A DNA stretch of 64,000 bases from Candidatus Zixiibacteriota bacterium (GCA_020051695.1 JAGVQM010000041.1:1-64000), one strand, 5' to 3'; positions 1 through 10,153 are shown, counted from the first letter of the stretch. Made by a program: numbers and translations. The notes: generated from the letters alone by a model not told the origin.

Positions 1-905
1 ATCAACAATTCACCCAAAAAGCCCATCGCAAAAAACAAAATCCCCGATGTCGCCAACAACATCACCAGCGTCAGCAGCGGGCGATAGCCCTGTTCCATTA
101 TCCACCGCAGATATATCGCGACTGCCCCGGTCAGCCCCGCCAGGACCAGCATAATTAAACCCAGAGAACCGAAAAACAGCAGCGGCTTTTTCATGAACGA
201 CAGCTGGAATTTCACCGCCAGCAGGTCCAAAACGCCGATGGGGATACGGGATATGCCCGAGAACTTCGAGGCGCCGGAATGGCGGGGGTATAGGCGGACT
301 TTGACCTCCCCGATCCGATACCCCGCTTCCGCGGCCATCACCACCATATACCGGTGCCAGTCGCGCCGGAAGGTGAGGTTTTCCACGACCTCCCGGCGAA
401 ATGCCTTGACCGAATTAAGATCATGCACGCCGACCCGGAACAGCATCCGCGAAAATAAATTATATACTGTCGAAACAAACCGCCGGACCCCGTATGACCC
501 CTGTTTCCACCCCGTGACCACATCGAAGCCCTCCTGAATGCGCCGGACCATGTTGGGGATGTCCTCCGGCAGGTATTGCAAATCAGCGGGATAGAATACG
601 AAAATATCCCCGCGCGCCGCGGCAAACCCGGTCTCAAGCGCCGCGGTCAGGCCACGGTTGACCCGGTGCCGTTCCACTTTCCAGAAGGGATAGCGTTGGC
701 TGCACTCCAAAGCCACGGCGTGGGTCCGGTCGGTGGAACCGTCGTCCACGACGATCACTTCGCCGGCAAAATCGGCTGCGGCAAACATCGCCGCGAATTT
801 TTCGGCGAGCAGCGGCAGGTTCCCCTCTTCATTGAACGCGGGTACGACCACCGACACGGTGATACGTGTGTGCGCCGCTGTCGTTTTTTCGGCCGGTCCG
901 TTCAT
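1..905 (-). CDS. Family 2 glycosyltransferase with C-terminal membrane helices (3' end outside window)
   Basis: Reading leftwards from an ATG at 905, the product begins with a GT-A fold: VSVVVPAFNEEGNLP near residue 20, then VVDDGSTDRT, and a YPADLQY motif at the usual DXD position. This is the dolichyl-phosphate-mannose-synthase / undecaprenyl-phosphate sugar transferase layout. The last visible residues form two hydrophobic segments, as in membrane-anchored GT2 enzymes that load sugars on polyprenyl phosphate. The start codon overlaps the stop of the upstream membrane protein (ATGA at 905-902), so the two are probably translationally coupled. The upstream gene looks like a GT-C-type enzyme, which would fit a lipid-linked sugar donor and its user. 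The exact sugar cannot be told. The gene runs off the left edge. Confidence 0.85.
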   Translation of the reverse strand, partial: MNGPAEKTTAAHTRITVSVVVPAFNEEGNLPLLAEKFAAMFAAADFAGEVIVVDDGSTDRTHAVALECSQRYPFWKVERHRVNRGLTAALETGFAAARGDIFVFYPADLQYLPEDIPNMVRRIQEGFDVVTGWKQGSYGVRRFVSTVYNLFSRMLFRVGVHDLNSVKAFRREVVENLTFRRDWHRYMVVMAAEAGYRIGEVKVRLYPRHSGASKFSGISRIPIGVLDLLAVKFQLSFMKKPLLFFGSLGLIMLVLAGLTGAVAIYLRWIMEQGYRPLLTLVMLLATSGILFFAMGFLGELL

Positions 906-3100
906 CGCCCGATCACCGCCTCCAGCCGTGCGCGCAACGCCGGATCGTCCGGTTTCAACCGCAGGACCTCGGCAAAATGCTCGCGCGATTTCTGCAAATC
1001 GGCCGGATTGCCATTTTGCTCAAACGACAACATCGCGCAATGTCCCAGATTGTACTGTACCGCGTAATCGTCGGGGTACAACCGTGCGGCCTTTTCAAAA
1101 TAATATGATGCGGAATCAAACGTCGAATCGCGCATAAAATACAAACCCTTGAACCGCGCAACGCTGAAATTATCCGGGTGTTGCTGCGCGAACCGGTCGA
1201 TGTAAATCAGCATCGAATCTTCGTTGTATTGTTCATAGCAGCGCATGGCGTGTTCGTACGCCGTGGGCTGGTACGCCCGCGCCGTCTTATTGCGCGAGTG
1301 TTCGGCCACGCGGAAGATACCCACCGGGCGATTGCCGATGACATACGAACAGACCCGGCGGGAAATGCCGACAACATCGGGATAATCAGTAAACTCCCGG
1401 CCTTTCTTGCCGTCATCGATCACCGCCAGATGCGTGATTGGATAATCGTCAAACAGCGTGTAATTGACCTGGGCCACGCCGAACATATATACCACATTTT
1501 TATGCCGGTTTTCCAGAGTCAGCCCCGTGGCGTACGATCCCACCAGCACCGCATCCTGGCCGAGGACCTGCGCCAAATCACGGGAGGCGGAACTCATGGC
1601 CTGTTGCCCATGTGCCCACCAGCCGCGCAACAGGGGGATTTGCATGAACAGGGTGGCGAGCACGACCGACACTACAATAATCTCCGGGGTCCGCGTGCCC
1701 AGACGCAGCCGCCGCCAGGCATTGGTGATGCTGCGGTATCCGGCGCTAAATATAAACGATCCGGCCGCAGCAATTGCTATGGCCAGCAGCGCGCCCGTGC
1801 CGTAAGCCGTACCGGAGGGCGGCTTCCCCCAATGCCCGGTCACCAGATGATAGACCGGCAGAGCGAAGAACACGGTCCCCAGTGCCGTCGTCCAAGCCGC
1901 ATTTGGTTTTGCCGCTTGTTCCGGCATCGACTTCTGCCGGCGGACCAGATCACTCAGGACCATCGCCGCGGCCCCGGCCAGCGGGATCAGCAGGACAGTC
2001 TCATAACGCAATGGCCGGTAGTTCCAGGGCATTAATGCCAGATATGCCGCCCAAAACCATGAGCCCACCAGCAGATACTCCGGCGGCATACGTTTCAGAC
2101 GTTCGCTGAATTTTCCCGCGCCGCCCAAACGCATAAACGCCAGCGCCACACCGATGAACCCGATAATGGCCAGCACGGGCAGCCGCACAAACAACCGGGT
2201 ATCCGCACCAAAGGAAAACACCCGATTGAAAAAGCCGGCAAGCGATTGCAGACCCTCCGGCGAACCGTACAAGTCGGTTGATTTCTCCGCAAAATACGAT
2301 CCCTCAATTTGCAGATACAACAGCGGCAGCCAGAACGCCGCCACCAGGATCACTCCTGCTGTCAGGTACATTGCGGGCGTCAGCCATTTTTTCGTCTTGC
2401 CGTCACCTGCCGCACGCCGGCCGATAAACGCCGCGAAAATCAGAAAAACCGGCAAGGCGTGCAATGCGATCATCTTCCCGAAAAATGCGCCCAGCCCTAG
2501 TGCCACCCCCGACGCCAGTGCCCAGCGCGGGCGTTCGAGGCCGCGCGCGGCAAAATAAACAGCCAGCGCCAGCCAAAAATTCATCGCATTTTCCAGAAAC
2601 GGCACGCGGCCATAAATCAAGAAAAGATAGTTCACGCCCAGCAGGAAGGCCGCCAGCACGCCCGCGAAGCGGCCCTTCAACCTCGTGACCGCCAGCGTAA
2701 AAACAACAATTGTCGCCAGGTTGAGCAGCACTGCCGCCAAGTTGCTTTGCCAGAATCCCACCCCCGCCACCAGAAACACCAGGTAGGCCGCCACACCCAT
2801 CGAATTGCGGCGGAACGGCAAATACATGTTTTCGTTCAGCGGGTTCGTGTCGCCGAATAAAACAGCATTGCGGGCGTATGACGTGTACTGCGGCGGATCG
2901 GTCCACAAATCCTGGCTCCAGAAGACATCGACCGGCGGATCATAATTCAAATGATACAACCGGATGCCCGCCACGAACACCAGCACTACCGCCAGCGCGG
3001 CAAGATATGCCCAGCCGGGCAAACGGAGGTCAGTGAGCGCTGTCCTGGTCCGTGGCGCAGCGGCCGTCACGTTCTTTGGATGTTTTTGCTGCTTAGCCAA
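902..3100 (-). CDS. GT-C-like multi-pass membrane protein with C-terminal TPR region
   Basis: A 732-residue protein. After a short basic cytoplasmic tail there is a membrane helix (about residues 30-50) and then a loop with acidic/aromatic residues (VFWSQDLWTDPPQY), followed by about ten more hydrophobic segments to about residue 450. That is the plan of ArnT/PMT-type glycosyltransferases that use polyprenyl-phosphate sugars. The last 110 residues carry TPR-like helices (YYFEKAARLYPDDYAVQYNLGH). It overlaps the downstream GT2 gene by 4 bp and starts 22 bp after the DegT aminotransferase, so the three form one minus-strand operon for envelope glycan work. The family is inferred from topology and the first loop; no substrate can be assigned. 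Confidence 0.7.
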   Translation of the reverse strand: MAKQQKHPKNVTAAAPRTRTALTDLRLPGWAYLAALAVVLVFVAGIRLYHLNYDPPVDVFWSQDLWTDPPQYTSYARNAVLFGDTNPLNENMYLPFRRNSMGVAAYLVFLVAGVGFWQSNLAAVLLNLATIVVFTLAVTRLKGRFAGVLAAFLLGVNYLFLIYGRVPFLENAMNFWLALAVYFAARGLERPRWALASGVALGLGAFFGKMIALHALPVFLIFAAFIGRRAAGDGKTKKWLTPAMYLTAGVILVAAFWLPLLYLQIEGSYFAEKSTDLYGSPEGLQSLAGFFNRVFSFGADTRLFVRLPVLAIIGFIGVALAFMRLGGAGKFSERLKRMPPEYLLVGSWFWAAYLALMPWNYRPLRYETVLLIPLAGAAAMVLSDLVRRQKSMPEQAAKPNAAWTTALGTVFFALPVYHLVTGHWGKPPSGTAYGTGALLAIAIAAAGSFIFSAGYRSITNAWRRLRLGTRTPEIIVVSVVLATLFMQIPLLRGWWAHGQQAMSSASRDLAQVLGQDAVLVGSYATGLTLENRHKNVVYMFGVAQVNYTLFDDYPITHLAVIDDGKKGREFTDYPDVVGISRRVCSYVIGNRPVGIFRVAEHSRNKTARAYQPTAYEHAMRCYEQYNEDSMLIYIDRFAQQHPDNFSVARFKGLYFMRDSTFDSASYYFEKAARLYPDDYAVQYNLGHCAMLSFEQNGNPADLQKSREHFAEVLRLKPDDPALRARLEAVIGR

Positions 3101-3122
3101 TGGCCTTTACTTTCGCCTGTGA

Positions 3123-4226
3123 TTATGAACCGACGAATTCGCCGATGGCCGCAGTCACCTGCTCGATCTGATCGCCGGTCAGTTCGGCGAACATGGGCAG
3201 CGAGATAATTCGTTCCGCCCATTTTTCCGTCAGCGGAAAATCCCCTCGCGTATAACCCAGGTGCGCGTAGGCCTTCTGCAAATGCACCGGTACCGGATAA
3301 TGAATCCCGCAGTGGATGTCACGTTCTTTCAGGTAAGCCAAAAGCTCATCCCGTTTTTCCACGCCAAGGACAAATAAGTGCCAGATCGAGCGGCAATGGT
3401 CGTCGGCGGGGGGCAGCTTGACCGGAAGGTCCTTCAGGAGTTCGCGATACCGCGCGGCGTGTGCCCGGCGGGCGGTATTCCATTCCCCCAGGTACCGCAA
3501 TTTGACATTGAGCACCGCGCCCTGGATGCCCTCCAGCCGGTAGTTATATCCCACTTCATCATGGTAATATTTTTTGTCTGACCCGTGGTCGCGCAGCCGG
3601 CGCATGCGGGCAGCCAGCGCATCGGAATCGGTGACCACCGCGCCGCCCTCGCCGTACGCGCCGAGGTTTTTCCCTGGATAAAAACTGAAACACCCGGCCA
3701 CCCCCAGCGAACCGGCCTTGCGGCCGCGATAGACCGACCCATGCGCCTGCGCCGCGTCTTCCAGCACCGGGATCCCGGCGTCACCCGCGATTTTCAGAAT
3801 GTCGTCCATCTCTGCCGTCCGGCCGTACAGATGGACCGGCACGATGAGTTTGGTCTTATTGGATATTGCCTTTTTCAATTTCGCCGGGTCCATGGTATAC
3901 GTCTGCTCGTTGATGTCGACTAGGACCGGTTTTGCACCCTGATAGGAAATCGGTTCACAGGTGGCAATGAACGTGTTCGCCACGGTGATTACTTCATCAC
4001 CCGGTTTGATCTCCAACGCCAGCATCGCCAGGTGTAACGCCGAGGTGCCGGAATTTACCGCCACGCAATGTTTGGTTGTGCACAAAGCGGCGAAATTTTT
4101 CTCGAACTCGACAACATATTTCCCCAGTGCGAAGGCACAGTCATTGATCACGGCCTGGACCGTGCGGTCCATCTCCTGTTTGATCGTCTGGTATTGTGCG
4201 CGGAGATCCAAGAATGGTACACTCAT
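3123..4226 (-). CDS. DegT/DnrJ/EryC1/StrS-family sugar aminotransferase
   Basis: A 367-residue fold-type I PLP enzyme. Seen: N-terminal PFLDLRAQY, the VNSGTSALHLA substrate/PLP loop near residue 58, EDAAQAHG near 156, and SFYPGKNLGAYGEGG, where Lys186 is the expected Schiff-base lysine. The C-terminal IHYPVPVHLQKAY segment is typical for enzymes that aminate nucleotide-linked keto-sugars (for example 3- or 4-amino sugars of glycans). First gene of the minus-strand operon with the membrane protein and GT2. A start at 4226 follows a GGGGCTT ribosome-binding site, and a promoter candidate lies about 30-50 bp upstream. The exact sugar is unknown. Confidence 0.92.
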   Translation of the reverse strand: MSVPFLDLRAQYQTIKQEMDRTVQAVINDCAFALGKYVVEFEKNFAALCTTKHCVAVNSGTSALHLAMLALEIKPGDEVITVANTFIATCEPISYQGAKPVLVDINEQTYTMDPAKLKKAISNKTKLIVPVHLYGRTAEMDDILKIAGDAGIPVLEDAAQAHGSVYRGRKAGSLGVAGCFSFYPGKNLGAYGEGGAVVTDSDALAARMRRLRDHGSDKKYYHDEVGYNYRLEGIQGAVLNVKLRYLGEWNTARRAHAARYRELLKDLPVKLPPADDHCRSIWHLFVLGVEKRDELLAYLKERDIHCGIHYPVPVHLQKAYAHLGYTRGDFPLTEKWAERIISLPMFAELTGDQIEQVTAAIGEFVGS

Positions 4227-4252
4227 TACAAGCCCCTTTATTTTAACGGGTT

Positions 4253-4280
4253 AAGATACTCGCCGGAAAGCAGAAGTCAA
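4253..4280 (-). promoter_or_regulatory. Sigma70-like promoter for the DegT/GT operon
   Basis: On the minus strand TTGACT (4280-4275) is followed after 16 bp by TATCTT (4258-4253), about 30 bp upstream of the aminotransferase start at 4226. The same TTGACX-16-TATCTT arrangement is seen before the cysteine protease gene near 34.2 kb, which supports it as the housekeeping promoter form here. Identified by eye only. Confidence 0.5.
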
Positions 4281-4428
4281 GTCTGTCTCCGAGTTTCCCC
4301 GCTTTTGTTGATGTCGGATGGATCGGTATATTCATCAAGGGTTTATACCTGCTGAGCGGATAATCGATCTTCAAGATTAATCAAACCGTGGAGTCTCGGA
4401 ACCGTCCGGTGCGCAGAATATTCCGAAT

Positions 4429-6156
4429 TTACCGGGATTTGGCCCTTTTGAGAAAATCAGCAAACGCGGTCGCCGACAAGGTGTTAATCACATCCTCCGC
4501 CCGTAGCCAGCCCTTGCGGGCGATACCCAGCCCGTAGCGCAGATCTTCCATCCCGGCCGGCGAATGAGCATCGGGATTAATGGCAATTTTTATCCCCCGG
4601 TCCCGGGTGGCTTTGATATGGCGCCAGTCGATGTCCAGCCGGTGGGGTGAGGCGTTAAGCTCAATCGTCGTACCTGCCTCCGCTGCTGCCTCCAGCACCG
4701 CGTTCATCTCCAGCGGATAACCCTCCCGCGCGGTCAGCAACCGGCCGGTCAGATGTCCCACAATCGTGGTATAGGGGTTTTTGATGGCCCGGACCAGCCG
4801 CCGGGTGGCCTCCTGCTCCGTCATGGTCAGCTTCGAGTGGATCGAGGCGATAACAAAATCGAATTTTGCCAGAATTTTTTCCGGGTAATCGAGGCCGCCA
4901 TCCGCGGTGATATCCGATTCGATGCCTTTGAAGATTCTGAAATCGTCGAATTCTTCATTAAGCCGGTCGATTTCCTCATGCTGCCTGTTGATCTCCTCGG
5001 GTTTCAGCCCTCCGGCATAAGCCGCCGAAACTGAATGATCGCACAACCCGAGGTAGCCGAACCCATGGTCACGACACCACTCAGCCAGTTCCCGAATCGA
5101 ATGCGATCCGTCGGAGTAGTTCGAATGTACATGCAGGATTCCCCGGATATCTGTTTGTCCGATCAACACGGGCAGCCCGCCTGCCTCCGCAGCGGCGATT
5201 TCGCCGCGGTCTTCCCGCAATTCCGGCGGGATATACGGCAGTCCCAGATGATCGAATATGGCCGTCTCATCCCGGGCAGCCAGCAGCGCCTCACCATCGA
5301 ATAACCCGTATTCGCTGAGTTTCAAGCCGCGGCTGATCGCCCGCTGCCGCATGGCGATATTGTGCTCCTTCGAGCCGGTGAAATGCAACAGCGCGTATGG
5401 ATATTCTTTGTTCGTCACCAGCCGCAGATCGACGGCCGGCCCCGATGACAGCCGGACGCTCGTTTTGGTGTCTCCGGAGCCGGTGATAACATCCACCATC
5501 GGCAGCGCACAGAATTCCTCCGCCACCCGCTTCCGGTCCTTCTTGGCGCAGGCCGCGATCAGGTCGATATCCTTGACCGTTTCCATGCGGCGCCGCAGAC
5601 TTCCCGCAATGCTCGCCCGTTGTATGGCCGGATGGTTTTGCAGAAAGGTCAACAGCTCCTCGGCGACCATTAACGCCCGATGCTGCAGGTGCCGTCCGGC
5701 CTGCCGCCGGACAAAATCAATCCCCTGCAGCACCTTTTCCTGCGTCGCCGCGCCGAAACCACTCAATTCCAGCAGCCGGTTTTCCCGGCAGGCATATTCC
5801 AGTTCGCCAAGCGAGGAAACGCCCAGTTGATCATGCAGCGCGCGGATTTTTTTCGGCCCGAGGCCGGGGACGCGGAACAATTCAAAAATCGTATCCGGGA
5901 ACTCTGCCCGTAATTTGTCGAGCAGAGTAGAACGCCCCGTCGCCGACATCTCCTCAATTTTCTTGGCGAGGCCCTCGCCGATACCTTTAATCTCACGCAG
6001 CGTTCCGGTATCAATCAGTGCGGCAATGTTTTCCGAGGCCGTTTCCAGGGCCCGCGCCGCATTCTGGTGGGCGCGGACTTTGAATGGGTTTTCTCCCTTC
6101 AACTCCAGGAGTAGGGCGATTTCCTCGAGCGCGTCCTGAATTTCCTTCTTGTTCAT
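4429..6156 (-). CDS. polX: DNA polymerase/3'-5' exonuclease PolX
   Basis: A 575-residue bacterial family X polymerase with its fused PHP domain. Order seen: N-terminal 8-kDa-like helical domain with a helix-hairpin-helix (IKGIGEGLAKKIEEM), a second HhH (VPGLGPKKI), the nucleotidyltransferase block GSLRRRMETVKDIDLI holding catalytic carboxylates, then the PHP metal motifs HVHSNYSDGSH, LCDHS, GIESDI, ASIHSK and INPDAHS. It fills short gaps in base-excision-type repair, and the PHP domain supplies nuclease/phosphatase activity. I chose the ATG at 6156 (MNKKEIQDALEEI), the family start, not an in-frame upstream ATG at 6240. It stands alone, divergent from alr. Confidence 0.95.
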   Translation of the reverse strand: MNKKEIQDALEEIALLLELKGENPFKVRAHQNAARALETASENIAALIDTGTLREIKGIGEGLAKKIEEMSATGRSTLLDKLRAEFPDTIFELFRVPGLGPKKIRALHDQLGVSSLGELEYACRENRLLELSGFGAATQEKVLQGIDFVRRQAGRHLQHRALMVAEELLTFLQNHPAIQRASIAGSLRRRMETVKDIDLIAACAKKDRKRVAEEFCALPMVDVITGSGDTKTSVRLSSGPAVDLRLVTNKEYPYALLHFTGSKEHNIAMRQRAISRGLKLSEYGLFDGEALLAARDETAIFDHLGLPYIPPELREDRGEIAAAEAGGLPVLIGQTDIRGILHVHSNYSDGSHSIRELAEWCRDHGFGYLGLCDHSVSAAYAGGLKPEEINRQHEEIDRLNEEFDDFRIFKGIESDITADGGLDYPEKILAKFDFVIASIHSKLTMTEQEATRRLVRAIKNPYTTIVGHLTGRLLTAREGYPLEMNAVLEAAAEAGTTIELNASPHRLDIDWRHIKATRDRGIKIAINPDAHSPAGMEDLRYGLGIARKGWLRAEDVINTLSATAFADFLKRAKSR

Positions 6157-6398
6157 CACCGGCCTGTTTTGCTCTGGGTTGTCCCATATTCCCCGGAGAC
6201 AGACTCCGGTGAACATCGCCAACAATTTTCTACGGGGCAAGTAGAATCATGTGGGGGGCTTGCCGGGGAAACGGTTTCGGAGAATCGGTGAACCAATCAA
6301 TGATAATGACAGTATAAACCGTCAGGCGGGGCAAATTTATTCTTGTCTGCCACGGGTAAACGCCATACCATGCACCGCGAAAGTGTGGAAAACAACGG

Positions 6399-7589
6399 AT
6401 GATGACGCCGCGAGAAAAATTCTGGGTCGACATCGACATCGCCGCCTTGCGCCGCAACATTCGGCGCGTGCAGCAGCATATCGGCGCCTCCCGGCAGATT
6501 ATCTTCGTCGTCAAATCCGACGGGTATGGTCATGGCGCGGTGGAAGCCGCCCGGGCCGCGCTGGCCGAAGGGGTGGACACCTTAGGCGTGGCGACCCTGG
6601 CCGAGGGACTGATACTCCGGCGCGCAGGGATCTCCGAAAATATTGTCTTATTGCAGCCGTCGCTGGATGATGAGCTGGAAGAGGCGATCGCCGCCGGTCT
6701 GCAACTGTCCATATCCGATCTTGATACCGCGCGGCGGGTCTCCTCGCGGACCTTTGGCCGCCCGGTGAAGGTGCATGTGGAACTAAACACCGGGATGAAC
6801 CGGATGGGTTTCAACCCGCAGGAGGCCGTCACCGACATTCCCCAAATCGCCGCCCTGCCCGACATTCATCTGGCCGGCATCTTCACCCATTTCCGTCCCA
6901 CGGCTTCCGGAGCCAACGGCGAGGTCACCAGACAAATCCGGTTATTTAATTCCATCATTGACACATTGCGGCAGAGGGGAGTCGCCATTCCCCGTCTGCA
7001 TGCCGCTTCGTCATTGTCGGTCGTGCATTATCCCGAAGCCCATTTTGATCTGGTGCGCCCGGGGCTGTTGTTATATGGCGGATTTAACGGCAGCATGTCT
7101 GTCGGTGAACCGCGCACCGAACCGGTGATGTCGTGCCACTGCCGCGTTCTGTTCACCCGCCGGGTGCAGCAGGGGGAATGGGTGCACTACGGGGACACCT
7201 TCCAGGTGCCGCGGCCGATGAACCTGGCGGTCATTGCTGCCGGGTATGGCGCGGGATATCCCAAATCACTATCCAACAGCGGAGAGGTGTTGATTGCCGG
7301 CATGCGGGCTGGAATCTGCGGGGTGGTGGGAATGGATATGACTATCGTTGATATTTCTGCGCTTCCCTCGTGCACTCAGGGTGATGTCGTGACCCTGTTG
7401 GGGCGGGACGGCAACGATGAAATCACGGTCGGGGAACTGGCCGCCAGGGCGCAGACCATACCTTATGAAATTCTTTGCCGTCTGGGCCGCAATCTCCCGC
7501 GATATTATTCCTATCCCGAAATCCTGCCGCAGGGCAGCGCCAAGCGCCGCACAACTGTGGCAGTATCTGCCATCTCACATTCCGAATAG
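6399..7589 (+). CDS. alr: Alanine racemase
   Basis: A 396-residue fold-type III PLP enzyme that makes D-alanine for peptidoglycan in the cytosol. Lys39 in VVKSDGYGHG is the PLP lysine (family usual: VKANAYGHG). The barrel ends in the HFDLVRPGLLLYGG block. The C-terminal domain carries AGYGAGYPKSLSN (family GYADGYPR; the Tyr is kept, the usual Asp is Ala), VGMDMTIVD and PYEILCRLGRNLPRYY. Two adjacent ATGs occur at 6399/6402. It faces the DUF2723 gene end-to-end with 11 bp between the stops. Slightly longer than the usual 360-380 residues because of a short C-terminal tail. Confidence 0.95.
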   Translation: MMTPREKFWVDIDIAALRRNIRRVQQHIGASRQIIFVVKSDGYGHGAVEAARAALAEGVDTLGVATLAEGLILRRAGISENIVLLQPSLDDELEEAIAAGLQLSISDLDTARRVSSRTFGRPVKVHVELNTGMNRMGFNPQEAVTDIPQIAALPDIHLAGIFTHFRPTASGANGEVTRQIRLFNSIIDTLRQRGVAIPRLHAASSLSVVHYPEAHFDLVRPGLLLYGGFNGSMSVGEPRTEPVMSCHCRVLFTRRVQQGEWVHYGDTFQVPRPMNLAVIAAGYGAGYPKSLSNSGEVLIAGMRAGICGVVGMDMTIVDISALPSCTQGDVVTLLGRDGNDEITVGELAARAQTIPYEILCRLGRNLPRYYSYPEILPQGSAKRRTTVAVSAISHSE

Positions 7590-7600
7590 CGCACAGCCGG

Positions 7601-10153
7601 CTAGCGGACGCGGCCGACCGTAATAATCTGCCGGGCCAATTCGTCGTCAGGGAAATACTCCAGCCATTTGCGGCAGGCCGCCACGGCGGGCTCGTTAAGC
7701 CCATAATCGCGATAGAACAGCAGTAAGGGCTGATAACCGATGGGGTCGCTGGGATTGCTGTAAAACGCCCGCTCCAGATATTCCCGGGCCAGGTCGGTGC
7801 GGCCCAGTTGCTCGGTCAGCATGCCGTAAGACAACTGATAGTATCGGTTTTCCGGGTCGATATCCATCATATATTCCAGCGTTCCCACCCCGGCCAGCAA
7901 AACCGAATCCGCGGCCGCTGAATCTCCCTGCAACCTCCACAATGTCGCCTCCGCGGTGAATCCCCGCCAGTATTGCGGAAATTGCATCGCCGCGCGATGC
8001 GCCCAATCAATTGCCCTGACCGTGTCCCCCCGGCGGGAATAAACGTCGGAAAGCTGCAGGAATTTCTCCGGGTAAATCATCCAGTTGCCGACTGTGCTTT
8101 CACTGCGGAAGATCGTCGGGTCGCCCACGCCACGGTACCTGCAGGTATCGGCAAACAAGACGGCGTTGGTGTCCGGATCAAATGTGCCGGCCGCTTCGTA
8201 GGGGACCACTTTATACAAAATGCCCTGCTGGACATAATGCTTGTCCAGCTCCCAGCGTGACTTGTCGCCCACTGTGCCGGAAAAATACACCGGCCGCCGC
8301 CAGCGGTTGTTTTGCAGCACGTGCTCGACAACCATGTCCTGTACGCGCAGTGTTCCCCCGGTGAGTTGATTGAGCCGGGGGAAGAGGAACTCCTGAGTGT
8401 TGGTCATCGGGTCGAGGTAACGCTCTGCAGGACGCAACATCTGATGCCGTTTGCCGGTACGGTCGGTGATTTCCGTCGGCACCGTCCAGCGGATCTGCGC
8501 ATCGGTCCAGGTGACCGGCAAACCCCACACATCGCGCATCTGCAGGATGTACCAGTCGGTGTTGGCCAACGACAAATTGATCACACCGACGTCCCTGCGG
8601 ATACCGTAGGCATCCTGCAGACACCAGACAGGGAAAGTGTCGTTGTCGCCCGAGGTGAATAAAATGGCGTCACGTTCGCAGAAATTCAGAATATTATACG
8701 CATAATCCCAGGGCGTATAGTCCCGGGACCGGTCGCAGGATACGTAATTGGCTCTCAGGGAGTACAGCGGCAGCAGGACCAGCAGCAAACCCACCCATGC
8801 CGTGCGATTGCTCACGCCGTTTTTTAACCGGCCAAACAGCAGCGCCAGCAGTCCGGCCAAGCCAACCCCCATCATCATGCCGAAAACGATATACCCCGGC
8901 GTGAAAAAATAATCACGGTCGCGGACTTCAATATACGCATCACCGGTCAGCGGGTCATACCGCGTGCCATCGGCGAAATTCATATACAAGACCAGTCCCA
9001 CCGACCCTACCAGCAATAATGACCCGAGCAAAGTGCCGAAATTCTTGTTCCTGGCCCACAGCCACAGGCAGCCGAATATCCCCAGCGCGAAAAACGGCAG
9101 GAACCAGGCCCCGTTGAAGCCATACTGGATTTTGAAAAAGCGCCAGAAGCCCATCCGCGCATGGTCGCCGAACTGGTTTGCGGGATTACCGCGGCGGTGA
9201 AACATCCGCGTAACCATGTTTTCCGAACCATACTGCTTTCTGCCGAGGTAGTAACGGAAGGACTCGAATGTCTCCGGATTATTTTCGTCGATGTTTGGAT
9301 CATGCGCCGAACGAATCGGGATATACAGGTGGTTGCTGTATCCGGCAATTGACGCCCCCACAAGCAGCAGGATCAGCACCCACGATTTTTTTGCTTTGCT
9401 TCGGATTACGGCAATTGTCACAATAGCCAGCCACAACAGGATACTTACGCCAAAAAGCTCAAAACTTGCCGCCACAGTCAATAGGACCAGCCCCGTGACC
9501 CAAAACCGCCAATCTGTTCGTAATTGCTTGTCGATCAGCACGATAAAAAGAAAAATCGATGGCATGACCATGAAAGCCGTGAGGTGGAAGCCGATTGAGG
9601 CAAACCCGGTATACGCAATCGCAATTAAATACTTATCACCTTTTCCGGCCTCCCGAGTATCCATCCAGCGCAAAACCAACCACAAGACGGCCATGATGAT
9701 AAACATCGACGGTCCATAAACTTCCGTCTCCACCGCATTGTTCCAATGTGTATTGGAAAAGGCCATAAACAATGAGCCGCAAACCGCGCCGATATAGCAG
9801 ACCGGCCTTTTCCAGGACCCCGCCCGAGTGTCATCAAGCGCGCCGTGAATGATGCGGTACAGCACAAAAAAGGCGAGCATCGCCGCCCCGGCGGACGTCA
9901 GGGTCGAAATCACGTTGACGCGCGCGGCGACATCGGCGGACAATGGCAGCACGGTAAATACGCGGGCCACCAGGACAAACAGCGGGGTCCCCGGCGGGTG
10001 GGGGATGCCCAGTATTTTGGCACAGGCGATGAATTCGCCGCAATCCCAGAACGACAGCGTGGCGGCCCGGGTCGCGTTGTAGATGAGAAATGTGAATAAG
10101 CCGATGGTCCAGCCGGTGGCCAGACGCAGCCGATCGTTCTGCTTGTCAACCAT
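7601..10153 (-). CDS. DUF2723 multi-pass membrane protein (TMEM260-like) with TPR tail
   Basis: An 850-residue protein with the DUF2723 signature near the N terminus: FWDCGEFIACAKILGIPHPPGTPL (residues about 33-56). About a dozen hydrophobic segments run to about residue 470. A soluble region of about 150 residues contains RDYTPWDYAYNILNFC and FTSGDNDTFPVWCLQD, and the end is TPR-like (residues about 700-850). DUF2723 proteins are related to GT-C enzymes; the human relative TMEM260 is a protein O-mannosyltransferase. The inferred job is transfer of a lipid-linked sugar outside the membrane. Monocistronic, divergent from the small membrane protein at 10272. Confidence 0.85.
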   Translation of the reverse strand: MVDKQNDRLRLATGWTIGLFTFLIYNATRAATLSFWDCGEFIACAKILGIPHPPGTPLFVLVARVFTVLPLSADVAARVNVISTLTSAGAAMLAFFVLYRIIHGALDDTRAGSWKRPVCYIGAVCGSLFMAFSNTHWNNAVETEVYGPSMFIIMAVLWLVLRWMDTREAGKGDKYLIAIAYTGFASIGFHLTAFMVMPSIFLFIVLIDKQLRTDWRFWVTGLVLLTVAASFELFGVSILLWLAIVTIAVIRSKAKKSWVLILLLVGASIAGYSNHLYIPIRSAHDPNIDENNPETFESFRYYLGRKQYGSENMVTRMFHRRGNPANQFGDHARMGFWRFFKIQYGFNGAWFLPFFALGIFGCLWLWARNKNFGTLLGSLLLVGSVGLVLYMNFADGTRYDPLTGDAYIEVRDRDYFFTPGYIVFGMMMGVGLAGLLALLFGRLKNGVSNRTAWVGLLLVLLPLYSLRANYVSCDRSRDYTPWDYAYNILNFCERDAILFTSGDNDTFPVWCLQDAYGIRRDVGVINLSLANTDWYILQMRDVWGLPVTWTDAQIRWTVPTEITDRTGKRHQMLRPAERYLDPMTNTQEFLFPRLNQLTGGTLRVQDMVVEHVLQNNRWRRPVYFSGTVGDKSRWELDKHYVQQGILYKVVPYEAAGTFDPDTNAVLFADTCRYRGVGDPTIFRSESTVGNWMIYPEKFLQLSDVYSRRGDTVRAIDWAHRAAMQFPQYWRGFTAEATLWRLQGDSAAADSVLLAGVGTLEYMMDIDPENRYYQLSYGMLTEQLGRTDLAREYLERAFYSNPSDPIGYQPLLLFYRDYGLNEPAVAACRKWLEYFPDDELARQIITVGRVR

